A stretch of DNA of 7,723 nt, from positions 1 through 7,723 of the forward strand of contig JAWUVN010000017.1 in the NCBI GenBank assembly GCA_034112345.1, read 5' to 3'. Source of the DNA: Bermanella sp034112345. Its GTDB lineage: Bacteria > Pseudomonadota > Gammaproteobacteria > Pseudomonadales > Oceanobacteraceae. The notes under the pieces were generated by a model, which worked only from the letters and a program-made list of their open reading frames with translations, searched no databases and was not told the DNA's origin. A program made the position numbers and the translations under genes. Below are positions 1 through 6,104 of this stretch, in pieces (the stretch's first letter is position 1; each line of letters begins with the position of its first letter).

Positions 1-1006
1 CAAGGTGATTGCTGATTGGGGCATACGAGATCTAGATCAAACCGATATTAAAACCTTGCCTAAGCGCACCAATGTACATATTGCTAGGCAAGCTTTACGG
101 TTGGCGTTGCTTGATCAGTTAGGCGGCCATGATGCGGTGCACTGGGGGCATCAATTAGTGGGATTTGATGAATGTGATACAGATATCAAAATGAACACTG
201 GAGCAAAAGACAAAGGCGTGAAGTTACGTTTTAAAGTTGAAGGCCTAGATGAAATACAGCACATCAACGCTGACTTGGTGGTCGGTGCTGATGGTATTCG
301 CAGTACGGTGCGCAGTTTATTGTTGGATGAAAGTGTATCGCCTTTACGTTACCTAGATTGCATTGTAATTTTAGGTATTTGTCCATTAGAAAATATAGTG
401 GGAGCAGATCTTACTCTGCTGGATTCCGAAACGGTGTTTCAAACCGCCAATGGCCACGAGCGTATTTATGTCATGCCTTATGATGCACACTCGGTTATGT
501 GGCAGCTTAGTTTCCCCATGCCAGAAGGTGAGGCCAAAGCGTTAAGTACCCAAGGCACACACGCACTGAAAGAAGAAGCCATTAAAAGATGCCAGTGGCA
601 TAATCCTATACCACAAATTTTAGCCGCAACAGAGCATACTGAAGTAACAGGTTATCCTGTATATGACAGAGCACTGCTTGAACCCTCATTATTAAAACAG
701 GCTACACAAGCGACTTTGATTGGAGATGCAGCACACCCTATGAGCCCGTTTAAAGGGCAGGGGGCTAATCAAGCTCTGTTGGATGCGTTGGCATTAGCCA
801 GAGAAATAAAAAGGGCATGCAGGCCGTCATCTCAATGGCGAAAGGTAGGCATAAGAGAAAGTGTGTTAACCCATTTTGAGGCAGGCATGTTAGAGCGCAG
901 TGCCAGCAAGGTACAAGATTCGGCAGACGCAGCGCAGTTTCTGCATTCAGATATCGTGCTACACGAGGGCAATGAGCCAAGAGGCCGGTGCTTGAAGCGC
1001 GAATAA
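1..1006 (+). CDS. FAD-dependent monooxygenase (PHBH/UbiH/TetX-like fold), 5' end outside window
   Basis: A flavoprotein hydroxylase of the class that uses FAD and NAD(P)H to insert one oxygen atom into a substrate, often aromatic; it should be a soluble cytosolic enzyme. The reading frame is open to the left edge, so the GTG at 5 is probably internal and the N-terminal GxGxxG dinucleotide-binding loop lies outside. Counting from that GTG, the visible family marks are an R-Q-A-L-R segment near residues 28-32, the DG motif GADGIRS at 94-100 (contacts FAD and NAD(P)H) and the GD motif at 239-259 (IGDAAHP, then GQGANQALLD), which binds the FAD ribityl and pyrophosphate. About 330 residues are seen of a usual 370-420. 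WGHQL near 47-51 recalls TetX/salicylate-hydroxylase-like relatives. The substrate cannot be told from sequence; a role in ubiquinone synthesis is not supported. The gene ends 110 bases before the next gene, with no clear terminator. Confidence 0.88.
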   Translation, partial: KVIADWGIRDLDQTDIKTLPKRTNVHIARQALRLALLDQLGGHDAVHWGHQLVGFDECDTDIKMNTGAKDKGVKLRFKVEGLDEIQHINADLVVGADGIRSTVRSLLLDESVSPLRYLDCIVILGICPLENIVGADLTLLDSETVFQTANGHERIYVMPYDAHSVMWQLSFPMPEGEAKALSTQGTHALKEEAIKRCQWHNPIPQILAATEHTEVTGYPVYDRALLEPSLLKQATQATLIGDAAHPMSPFKGQGANQALLDALALAREIKRACRPSSQWRKVGIRESVLTHFEAGMLERSASKVQDSADAAQFLHSDIVLHEGNEPRGRCLKRE

Positions 1007-1116
1007 GCGTGCTTAAAATACTATGGCGTTTTGCATCGATCCAAGTATCGTACATCTAAATTACAGTTTTAATAATTGCGTGATCGTTAATAGCACTCAA
1101 ATCATCAGGTATCAAA

Positions 1117-1899
1117 ATGGCCAAAAAGTTTTACGTAGTATGGCAAGGTAGAGAAACCGGTATTTTTACCGATTGGACTACCTGTAAAAAACAGGTAGAT
1201 AAGTTTACCGGTGCAAAATATAAGTCGTTCACATCACAGGCAGAAGCCGAAGCGGCATTTACGGGTAAAGCCCTAGCATCGGGTAGTTCAAAAACAGGGG
1301 CATCAAGTGCTTCTTCATCCAAGAAAAAATCCACAGCGCAAACCGTTAAAACATATACCGCAGCTGAAATAGCAAAGATGGCCATAGACACTAAAATATT
1401 CACCGATGGCGGCTGCGAGCCTAACCCTGGTGAAGCGGGTTCGGGTGTGGCTGTGTACCGTAATGATGTGGTTGATGAACTTTGGTATGGTTTGTATAAC
1501 CCTAATGGCACCAATAATACAGCTGAATTACATGCTTTAAATCAAGCCATGATTATGGCAAAAGACGAAGTTGAAAAAGGGTTGTCGGTTGCCATTTTTT
1601 GCGATTCAAAATATTCCATTCAATGCGTGACTCAGTGGGCGGTTAGCTGGGAAAAAAGCGGCTGGAAAAAGAAGAGTGGTGAAATAAAAAACTTAGAATT
1701 AATCAAAGAGATGTTTGCCTTGCATCAGGTGTTAAAAAATAAAATTCAAGTACTTCATGTGAATGGACATGTAGGGGTTGAAGGCAACGAACTGGCCGAT
1801 CGGATGTCGATTTTAGCCATACAAGCCAAAGATAAAGACTTTACTCAGTACCGTGATGACATTGATGTAGATGCTATTCTGGCGATGCGAGCAGGGTGA
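1117..1899 (+). CDS. rnhA: Ribonuclease H (type 1) with N-terminal viroplasmin-like RNA/DNA-hybrid-binding domain
   Basis: This enzyme cleaves the RNA strand of RNA-DNA hybrids, removing R-loops and primer RNA in the cytoplasm. The 260-residue protein has three parts. Residues 2-48 form a viroplasmin/hybrid-binding domain (KKFYVVWQGRETGIF, then W20, later YKSF and an Ala/Glu helix). Residues 49-80 are a Ser/Lys/Ala-rich flexible linker. Residues 92-235 are the RNase H fold. The catalytic carboxylates are all visible: D97 in FTDGG, E137 in NTAEL, D163 in FCDSK and D228 in GNELAD, with the loop histidine H218 in NGHVG. It should therefore be active. The ATG is preceded by AGG at 1107-1109, seven bases away. 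This layout is like eukaryotic RNase H1 and some bacterial RNases H, and differs from E. coli RnhA, which lacks the N-terminal domain, so the symbol is by function. A C-terminal extension of about 25 residues after the core has no recognised role. Confidence 0.93.
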   Translation: MAKKFYVVWQGRETGIFTDWTTCKKQVDKFTGAKYKSFTSQAEAEAAFTGKALASGSSKTGASSASSSKKKSTAQTVKTYTAAEIAKMAIDTKIFTDGGCEPNPGEAGSGVAVYRNDVVDELWYGLYNPNGTNNTAELHALNQAMIMAKDEVEKGLSVAIFCDSKYSIQCVTQWAVSWEKSGWKKKSGEIKNLELIKEMFALHQVLKNKIQVLHVNGHVGVEGNELADRMSILAIQAKDKDFTQYRDDIDVDAILAMRAG

Positions 1900-1933
1900 T
1901 TCGCAGCCCCCTAAAAATGATTGCAATTAATGC

Positions 1934-1938
1934 AGGGA
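1934..1938 (+). promoter_or_regulatory. Ribosome binding site of the TSUP transporter gene
   Basis: AGGGA sits seven bases before the ATG at 1946. It fixes that start against another ATG at 1938, which lies in a different frame. Confidence 0.5.
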
Positions 1939-1945
1939 TGTCAGT

Positions 1946-2725
1946 ATGGAATTTGCAGGTTATTCAATAGAGCTATTGTCTCTACTGTTTGTTGTGGCCA
2001 TTATTGCTGGACTACTGGATACATTGGCCGGTGGAGGAGGGTTAATTTCAATACCTGCTTTAATATTAAGCGGTATACCGCCTTTAGCAGCATTGGGTAC
2101 TAATAAATTACAGGGTTGTATGGGAACGGCGACGGCCACTTATATTCTGGTTAAGAAGAATAAAATTAGTTTATCTGAAAATAAACCGCTTATGTTGTCG
2201 GCTTTTATTGGGGCTGTTGTTGGTACTATTATTGTTCAGTTTATCGATACAGATGTACTGTCTTTTGTCATTCCTGTTGTGCTTTTATTTATAGCGATTT
2301 ATTTTCTAATTTCTCCAAAACCTAAAAATACGTTGCATAAAAAAACAGTGTCCGATGGTCAATATAAAAACGCTATAGTACCTGCGATTGGTGCATACGA
2401 TGGAATGTTTGGGCCGGGCACGGGGTCGTTTTTTACGCTTGTAGGCGTTGCTTATCGCGGGCATGAAATAATTCAATCAACAGCCATCGCTAAATCACTT
2501 AATTTTTCGACCAATGTTGCTTCTTTAATTGTTTTTTTAGGGGTAGGTCAGGTTGTTTGGGTTGTCGGTCTTTCAATGATGTTAGGGCAGTTTATTGGTG
2601 CGTGGGTGGGATCTCATTTACTGTTTAAAATTAATCCATCATATCTAAGAGTGATTGTTGTTTTAATGTGCACGGGAATGCTTATTAAATACAGCCATTC
2701 GATGGGCTGGATAGCATTTTATTAA
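1946..2725 (+). CDS. TSUP (TauE/SafE, YfcA-like) inner-membrane permease
   Basis: A member of the 4-toluene sulfonate uptake permease superfamily, whose characterised members move sulfite, sulfonates or other small sulfur/organic anions across the inner membrane. The 259-residue protein is almost entirely hydrophobic, with about 7-8 predicted membrane spans. It shows the two family repeats: residues 22-56 (G-L-L-D-T-L-A-G-G-G-G, ending G-T-N-K-L-Q) and residues 149-163 (G-A-Y-D-G-M-F-G-P-G-T-G-S-F-F). A cytosolic basic stretch lies at 124-142 between the halves. The start is supported by AGGGA upstream. The gene follows the RNase H gene by 46 bases on the same strand and may be co-transcribed, although no functional link is evident. 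The substrate cannot be assigned; its closeness to a thiol-redox locus makes a sulfur compound tempting, but that is inference and the genes converge rather than share an operon. Confidence 0.92.
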   Translation: MEFAGYSIELLSLLFVVAIIAGLLDTLAGGGGLISIPALILSGIPPLAALGTNKLQGCMGTATATYILVKKNKISLSENKPLMLSAFIGAVVGTIIVQFIDTDVLSFVIPVVLLFIAIYFLISPKPKNTLHKKTVSDGQYKNAIVPAIGAYDGMFGPGTGSFFTLVGVAYRGHEIIQSTAIAKSLNFSTNVASLIVFLGVGQVVWVVGLSMMLGQFIGAWVGSHLLFKINPSYLRVIVVLMCTGMLIKYSHSMGWIAFY

Positions 2726-2727
2726 CC

Positions 2728-2761
2728 GTATATATCTTTAATATTTAACTATTAAATATAC
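2728..2761. terminator. AT-rich hairpin between convergent genes, possible weak bidirectional terminator
   Basis: TTTAATA (2737-2743) pairs with TATTAAA (2750-2756) around a six-base loop, and GTATA (2728-2732) can extend the pairing with TATAC (2757-2761) across a four-base bulge. It starts three bases after the transporter stop. The stem has almost no G-C pairs, so it is a poor classical terminator. The rest of the gap up to 2863 holds only another weak pairing (2777-2783 with 2802-2808). Confidence 0.22.
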
Positions 2762-2863
2762 CATTAGTTTCAGCACCTTTAACAACTTATCAGAGTGGTT
2801 GGTTAAAGATGCTTGGGGTTAAACGTTATAAGAGAGTAATTAACACTGCTTTTATATCGCGTT

Positions 2864-3388
2864 CTATTCTTTATTTCTCTTTAGCATTCTCGTTAATGTG
2901 TCATCTTTTAAAAAGTGATGATGCCAAATAGCCGCTGCCGCATGAGCAAAGATAATAAACATGAATATATTGCCCAATGTTTCATGAATATCTTCTAAGA
3001 AATGGGCTGTGTCTTTATTTTTATCCATTAGGTGTGGCAAGTCTATGCCTAAAATAGTGATGTCTTTTGCTTCAGCAATTAGGACTGATACACCTAATAT
3101 TGGCATAACAATTAAGCAACCAATAAGAGCCAGGTGCACACCGTTGGCCATTAAGGTTTTTAATTTGTCCATTTCTACCATGGCTGGGGCAGGGTTCAGT
3201 TTTTTATTGATTAAGCGCACTAGGGTTAATAAGAATAAAAGCGCGCCAATTTGAAAGTGAATAAATTTAAATAAATCACGATTCTCTGTGCCTCGCTCAA
3301 ATAACTCACGTAATTCGATGCTAGCAAATGCGGCGATAACCAGTACCAGTGTTAGCCAGTGAATAATTCGATTGGGTAAAGGGTACAT
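2864..3388 (-). CDS. Cytochrome b561 (bacterial CybB/YodB type)
   Basis: A di-heme b-type cytochrome of the inner membrane; the E. coli relative oxidises ubiquinol and can pass the electron to oxidants such as superoxide. The 174-residue protein has four hydrophobic spans, at roughly 8-25, 40-60, 84-106 and 137-158. Histidines occur where the family needs its heme ligands: H10 in span 1, H44 in span 2, and H135 and H149 flanking and inside span 4, matching the reported spacing in E. coli CybB (His13, 46, 137, 151). H85 in span 3 and a HHH cluster at 156-158 are additional. The start has a strong upstream AGGAG (AGGAGAGAGAAC before ATG). The gene lies 36 bases downstream of dsbD on the same strand with no terminator between, so the two probably form one transcript. 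The pairing suggests a periplasmic redox role linked to the quinone pool, but the partner is not shown by the sequence. Confidence 0.9.
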   Translation of the reverse strand: MYPLPNRIIHWLTLVLVIAAFASIELRELFERGTENRDLFKFIHFQIGALLFLLTLVRLINKKLNPAPAMVEMDKLKTLMANGVHLALIGCLIVMPILGVSVLIAEAKDITILGIDLPHLMDKNKDTAHFLEDIHETLGNIFMFIIFAHAAAAIWHHHFLKDDTLTRMLKRNKE

Positions 3389-3397
3389 ATGTTCTCT

Positions 3398-3402
3398 CTC
3401 CT
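3398..3402 (-). promoter_or_regulatory. Ribosome binding site of the cytochrome b561 gene
   Basis: On the minus strand AGGAG lies nine bases before the ATG at 3388, inside the 36-base gap after dsbD. This supports that start and separate translation from a shared transcript. Confidence 0.6.
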
Positions 3403-3424
3403 ATTTTTATTTATATGCTATTTT

Positions 3425-5239
3425 TTATTGCTTTTTAGCTGATTCAAGTGTTGCTAAAAACTTGGTTAATGGTAAATCACCTACGATTCGTAAACTTGAT
3501 AGCTCTGCTTGGTTTTTGAAAAATAACACAGCTGGTGGACCAAACAAGTTAAACGATTTTAAAAACTGTAATTGATTATCTGTATTATCTGTCATATCAA
3601 GTTGTACAAACACAGCATTGGCCATGGCTTTACCTGCTTCAGGCTGACTGAATACTTCGGTATCCATTACTTTACAGGCAATACACCAGTCGGCGTAAAA
3701 ATCTAATACCAGTACTTTTCCGTCTTGATTTGCCTGCACCAGTAGGGATTCAAATTCTTGGCTAGTAGTAATGCGAGTGTGCTGTGCGCCTTGGTCGTGG
3801 TTAGATGACACTCCACTGTTTCCATTTGATGCTGACATAAAGCTAAGAGGTGCTAGCGGGTTAGTTTGGCCTGCTGCTGAACCAATCATCAATAGTGATC
3901 CATATAGGCTAAAGATGATGCCTAGGGCTTTGAATAAGCGTTTCCACCCCTGTGAGCCTTGTTCGAATGCACCTAAGAATACACCCGTGCCGATCAATAA
4001 TACGCCCCATAACATTAGGGTGACAGATGCAGGCACAACGCGTTCTAGTAACCAAACGGCAATGGCCAATAGTGCCACACCAAATACGTTTTTAACGCCG
4101 TCCATCCACATGCCTGCTTTAGGTAAGAATTTACCACCACCCGTACCAATGATTAATAGCGGAACACCCATGCCCAGGCCAAGTGCTAGCAAGGCTAAAC
4201 CGCCTAATAGAGCGTCACCCGTAGTGGATATGTATACTAATGTACCGGCTAAAGGTGCGCTAACGCATGGGCTAACCACAAGTGCTGATACCGCGCCCAT
4301 AATCGCTACGCTAATCAAACTGCCGCCTTCTTGCTTGTGCTGAACATTCGTTAATCTATCTTGAATAAAGCGGGGCAATGCAAGTTCGTACAGGCCGAAC
4401 ATGCTTAACGACAATAATACAAATACGGCTGCAAACGAGCCTAGAACCCATGGATTCTGAAGATACAGCGCGACGTTAGCAGTAGCACCAAAATAGCCGA
4501 CAATGACACCAGCAATCGCATAGGTGACGGCCATGGCCAATACATACGATAGTGACATTGCAAAAGCACGGCGTGTGGTGAGGCTTTCACCTTGGCCGAC
4601 TATGATGCTGGATAAAATAGGGATCATCGGAAATACACAAGGTGTGAAGGCAAGGCCCAGACCCAAAGCGAAAAATATAAGCAGTTGAACGGCCATGCTG
4701 CCGTTTTCTAATATAGCGGTAATAGATGAAATATCAGACGAGTCTATTTCCACGTTGGTGTTGTTTGAGCCATTTTCAATGTTAGAGGTGTTTAACGCGA
4801 CAGATGCAGGAAGGGTCGCTGGGTCTAGAGTTAGTTTAACGGGAGGGTAGCAAAGACCCGCTTCAGCACAGCCTTGAAAGCTTAGTTTGATCGGTTTGGT
4901 TGTATGGAATGGAACAGAGATATCTAAGGCATGTTTGAATATTTGCATCTTGCCAAAGTATTCGTCTTCTTTTTCTATGGGGGTTTGCTCGAAGGCGATA
5001 TTAAGAGTCTGTTCCCCTTGTTTAGCTTTTATTCGAGACTGATATAGATAGTAATGGTCTGCAATATCCCATTGAACATGCAGCTGGTTGTCCTCTACCG
5101 TTGCTGTGTATATAAAAGCTTGTTCGACAGGTAAGAACTCGCTGTCAGAGGCGTGGCTTAACCAGCTAAAACTTTGAATGAGAATAACACTCAACAGCAT
5201 TATCAAATACTTTGTTTTGTGATTGCTCTTTTGCAGCAT
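3425..5239 (-). CDS. dsbD: Thiol:disulfide interchange protein DsbD
   Basis: DsbD carries electrons from cytosolic thioredoxin across the inner membrane to periplasmic thiol proteins (in E. coli DsbC, CcmG and others). With the ATG at 5239 the protein has 604 residues, close to the usual 560-610. A signal peptide covers about residues 1-30. The periplasmic alpha domain follows, with C124 and C130 in GCAEAGLCYPP. The membrane beta domain, about eight spans between 182 and 455, has C201 in TPCVFPMIP and C325 in SPCVSAPL. A Ser/Asn/Gly linker leads to the thioredoxin-like gamma domain, with C519 and C522 in DWCIACK. All six redox cysteines are present, so it should be functional. The frame stays open upstream to a TTG at 5269 and an ATG at 5263, but only the ATG at 5239 has a good Shine-Dalgarno (AAGGGG, six bases away) and an N-terminus that starts the signal peptide directly. 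It is divergent from the TlpA-like gene and leads into the cytochrome b561 gene. Confidence 0.96.
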   Translation of the reverse strand: MLQKSNHKTKYLIMLLSVILIQSFSWLSHASDSEFLPVEQAFIYTATVEDNQLHVQWDIADHYYLYQSRIKAKQGEQTLNIAFEQTPIEKEDEYFGKMQIFKHALDISVPFHTTKPIKLSFQGCAEAGLCYPPVKLTLDPATLPASVALNTSNIENGSNNTNVEIDSSDISSITAILENGSMAVQLLIFFALGLGLAFTPCVFPMIPILSSIIVGQGESLTTRRAFAMSLSYVLAMAVTYAIAGVIVGYFGATANVALYLQNPWVLGSFAAVFVLLSLSMFGLYELALPRFIQDRLTNVQHKQEGGSLISVAIMGAVSALVVSPCVSAPLAGTLVYISTTGDALLGGLALLALGLGMGVPLLIIGTGGGKFLPKAGMWMDGVKNVFGVALLAIAVWLLERVVPASVTLMLWGVLLIGTGVFLGAFEQGSQGWKRLFKALGIIFSLYGSLLMIGSAAGQTNPLAPLSFMSASNGNSGVSSNHDQGAQHTRITTSQEFESLLVQANQDGKVLVLDFYADWCIACKVMDTEVFSQPEAGKAMANAVFVQLDMTDNTDNQLQFLKSFNLFGPPAVLFFKNQAELSSLRIVGDLPLTKFLATLESAKKQ

Positions 5240-5245
5240 GGTTGG

Positions 5246-5251
5246 CCCCTT
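5246..5251 (-). promoter_or_regulatory. Ribosome binding site that decides the dsbD start
   Basis: On the minus strand AAGGGG lies six bases before the ATG at 5239. The earlier in-frame ATG (5263) and TTG (5269) have no purine-rich site upstream, so 5239 is preferred. Confidence 0.6.
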
Positions 5252-5280
5252 GTATTGACGCATGTTCAAATAGTAACGCT

Positions 5281-5286
5281 AGAATA
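5281..5286 (-). promoter_or_regulatory. Possible -10 element of the dsbD promoter
   Basis: TATTCT on the minus strand begins 11 bases downstream of the repeat at 5298-5314. That is the spacing seen in promoters where an OmpR/PhoB-type regulator replaces the -35 contact. A transcript would begin near 5273-5275, about 35 bases before the chosen dsbD ATG and too close to the TTG at 5269 for normal initiation there. This rests on inspection only. Confidence 0.3.
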
Positions 5287-5297
5287 AACTAAGAAAT

Positions 5298-5314
5298 GTT
5301 AAGGAAACCTTAAG
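5298..5314. promoter_or_regulatory. Direct repeat/interrupted palindrome, candidate response-regulator operator
   Basis: On the minus strand the site reads CTTAA-N6-CTTAA, an 11-base period; on the plus strand it is TTAAG-N6-TTAAG and also the palindrome TTAAGG-AAA-CCTTAA. One-turn direct repeats of this kind are what OmpR/PhoB-family regulators bind, and the half-site resembles the PmrA/BasR and QseB boxes (CTTAA-type repeats). It lies between the divergent dsbD and tlpA-like genes, just upstream of possible promoter elements for both, so it could co-regulate the two arms. The identity of the regulator is inference. Confidence 0.4.
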
Positions 5315-5316
5315 AA

Positions 5317-5344
5317 TTGATATTTAAACTGCCTGTAATGATTA
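5317..5344 (+). promoter_or_regulatory. Possible promoter of the tlpA-DUF4266-DUF3570 operon
   Basis: TTGATA at 5317-5322 is a five-of-six match to a -35 box. The best -10 at a fitting distance is the weak TGATTA (5339-5344, 16-base spacer). A poor -10 together with the repeat ending two bases upstream would suit an activated promoter. No start-site data are available. Confidence 0.25.
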
Positions 5345-5378
5345 AAAAACCTTATCTTTTATGACAGGATTTTAAAAT

Positions 5379-5852
5379 ATGAAACAGTTATACAGTCTAG
5401 CTTTATTAATGATGCTTATATTCAGTGCCGGCAGCCATGCCTTGGGCAGTAATAGTGACCAATGGATAGATAAGCTTGATTTGGGCCAATACAAAAACAA
5501 AGTGGTGTATTTAGACTTTTGGGCATCATGGTGTGGGCCTTGTCGAAAATCATTTCCTTGGTTGAATAGCATTCAGAATAAATTCGAAGATAAAGGGTTG
5601 GTGGTAATTGGCATTAACCTAGATTCTGATTTTGAAAATGCAGAAGAGTTTTTACAGTCAGTTCCGGCTGCGTTCACATTATTTTCAGACCCAGATGCTA
5701 AGTGGGCTGACCAATATAAATTAATTGGCATGCCCAGCTCATTTGTATTAGATGGTAATGGTGAGATTCGTCATCGCCATGTGGGATTTAAAAAATCAGA
5801 CATCGATGCCTATGAAAAAAGCATTGTCTCTCTATTAAATGAACTTAAATAA
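5379..5852 (+). CDS. Exported TlpA/ResA-like thioredoxin family protein
   Basis: A periplasmic thiol-disulfide reductase of the TlpA/ResA/CcmG type. The 157 residues begin with a signal peptide (basic K2, hydrophobic 4-16, likely cleavage after SHA near residue 21); there is no lipobox. The thioredoxin fold follows: VVYLDFWASWCGPC with active-site C52 and C55 (WCGPC), the typical V-I-G-I-N-L-D strand at 75-82, and the cis-proline P119 in GMPSSFVLD. The insertion around 83-100 is the usual TlpA/ResA feature. The active site should be kept reduced by a DsbD-type protein, and dsbD is the divergent neighbour. The start is supported by AGGA at 5366-5369, nine bases before the ATG. The gene ends 20 bases before the lipoprotein gene and probably heads its operon. 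Cytochrome c maturation (CcmG) is less likely because no ccm gene is nearby. Confidence 0.92.
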   Translation: MKQLYSLALLMMLIFSAGSHALGSNSDQWIDKLDLGQYKNKVVYLDFWASWCGPCRKSFPWLNSIQNKFEDKGLVVIGINLDSDFENAEEFLQSVPAAFTLFSDPDAKWADQYKLIGMPSSFVLDGNGEIRHRHVGFKKSDIDAYEKSIVSLLNELK

Positions 5853-5860
5853 CCAGCGAT

Positions 5861-5866
5861 AGGTGA
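5861..5866 (+). promoter_or_regulatory. Ribosome binding site that decides the DUF4266 start
   Basis: AGGTGA lies six bases before the ATG at 5873 and directly abuts the ATG at 5867. Spacing therefore favours 5873, which removes two residues (Met-Phe) from the longer frame. Confidence 0.5.
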
Positions 5867-5872
5867 ATGTTT

Positions 5873-6103
5873 ATGAAGCTAGATAAAATTAAAAAAGTCG
5901 CATTGGTCATACTGGGCATGAGCTTGATAAGCGCGTGCGGTAATTTAGGGGTAAAGCCATGGGAGCGTGATGTACTTGCCCGCGATGATATGGCGCTAGA
6001 AAGCGCGGCTATGGATAGCGCATTTGATGACCATATTTATTTTAGTAAAGAAGCCAGTTCAGGCGGAAAAGGGTTTGGAGGTGGCGGCTGTGGGTGTAAC
6101 TAA
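5873..6103 (+). CDS. DUF4266 small lipoprotein with Gly-rich C-terminal CGC tail
   Basis: A 76-residue protein of the DUF4266 family, whose function is unknown. Visible features are a basic N-terminus (K2, K5, K7, K8), a hydrophobic stretch at 9-20 and a lipobox I-S-A-C with C22 as the lipidation site, so it should be a membrane-anchored lipoprotein. The residue after the cysteine is Gly, not Asp, which favours sorting to the outer membrane. The family mark PWER is at 29-32, followed by an acidic middle with DDHIYFSKE at 52-60. The tail GGKGFGGGGCGCN (64-76) has C73 and C75. A CxC at a flexible terminus could bind a metal or form a disulfide handled by the TlpA-like protein encoded 20 bases upstream. 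The DUF3570 gene starts one base after the stop, so the two are likely translated together. From general recall, DUF4266 genes commonly sit beside DUF3570 genes; function remains unassigned. Confidence 0.88.
   Translation: MKLDKIKKVALVILGMSLISACGNLGVKPWERDVLARDDMALESAAMDSAFDDHIYFSKEASSGGKGFGGGGCGCN
6077..6081 (+). promoter_or_regulatory. Shine-Dalgarno-like GGAGG inside the DUF4266 Gly-rich codons
   Basis: GGAGG lies eight bases before an in-frame GTG (6090) and 23 before the ATG (6105) of the DUF3570 gene. It may load ribosomes for DUF3570 from within the lipoprotein coding sequence, or simply reflect glycine codons. Confidence 0.3.
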
Positions 6104-6104
6104 T

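Noticed and set aside
1031..1059. TTGCAT with ATCTAA 17 bases later as a promoter for the RNase H gene.
   Set aside because: Both boxes match the consensus poorly; chance matches of this quality are common in AT-rich intergenic DNA.
765..1514. Minus-strand open frames over the monooxygenase end and the RNase H gene (765-1055 and 1131-1514).
   Set aside because: Both lie opposite conserved coding sequence, have no ribosome site and no known motif.
1921..2103. A 60-codon frame overlapping the start of the TSUP gene.
   Set aside because: It is a frame-shadow of the transporter's conserved first repeat, with odd composition.
2777..2808. CTTTAAC (2777-2783) / GTTAAAG (2802-2808) inverted repeat in the convergent gap.
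   Set aside because: A seven-base AT-rich stem with an 18-base loop is too weak to call a terminator.
3771..4343. A 190-codon open frame on the plus strand opposite dsbD.
   Set aside because: It is antisense to the clearly conserved DsbD membrane domain, rich in Pro/Asn/Thr as expected of a reverse reading of membrane codons, and has no recognisable domain.
5240..5269. Longer DsbD with ATG at 5263 or TTG at 5269.
   Set aside because: Neither has a Shine-Dalgarno, the predicted promoter would leave almost no leader for 5269, and the ATG at 5239 has AAGGGG and begins a normal signal peptide.
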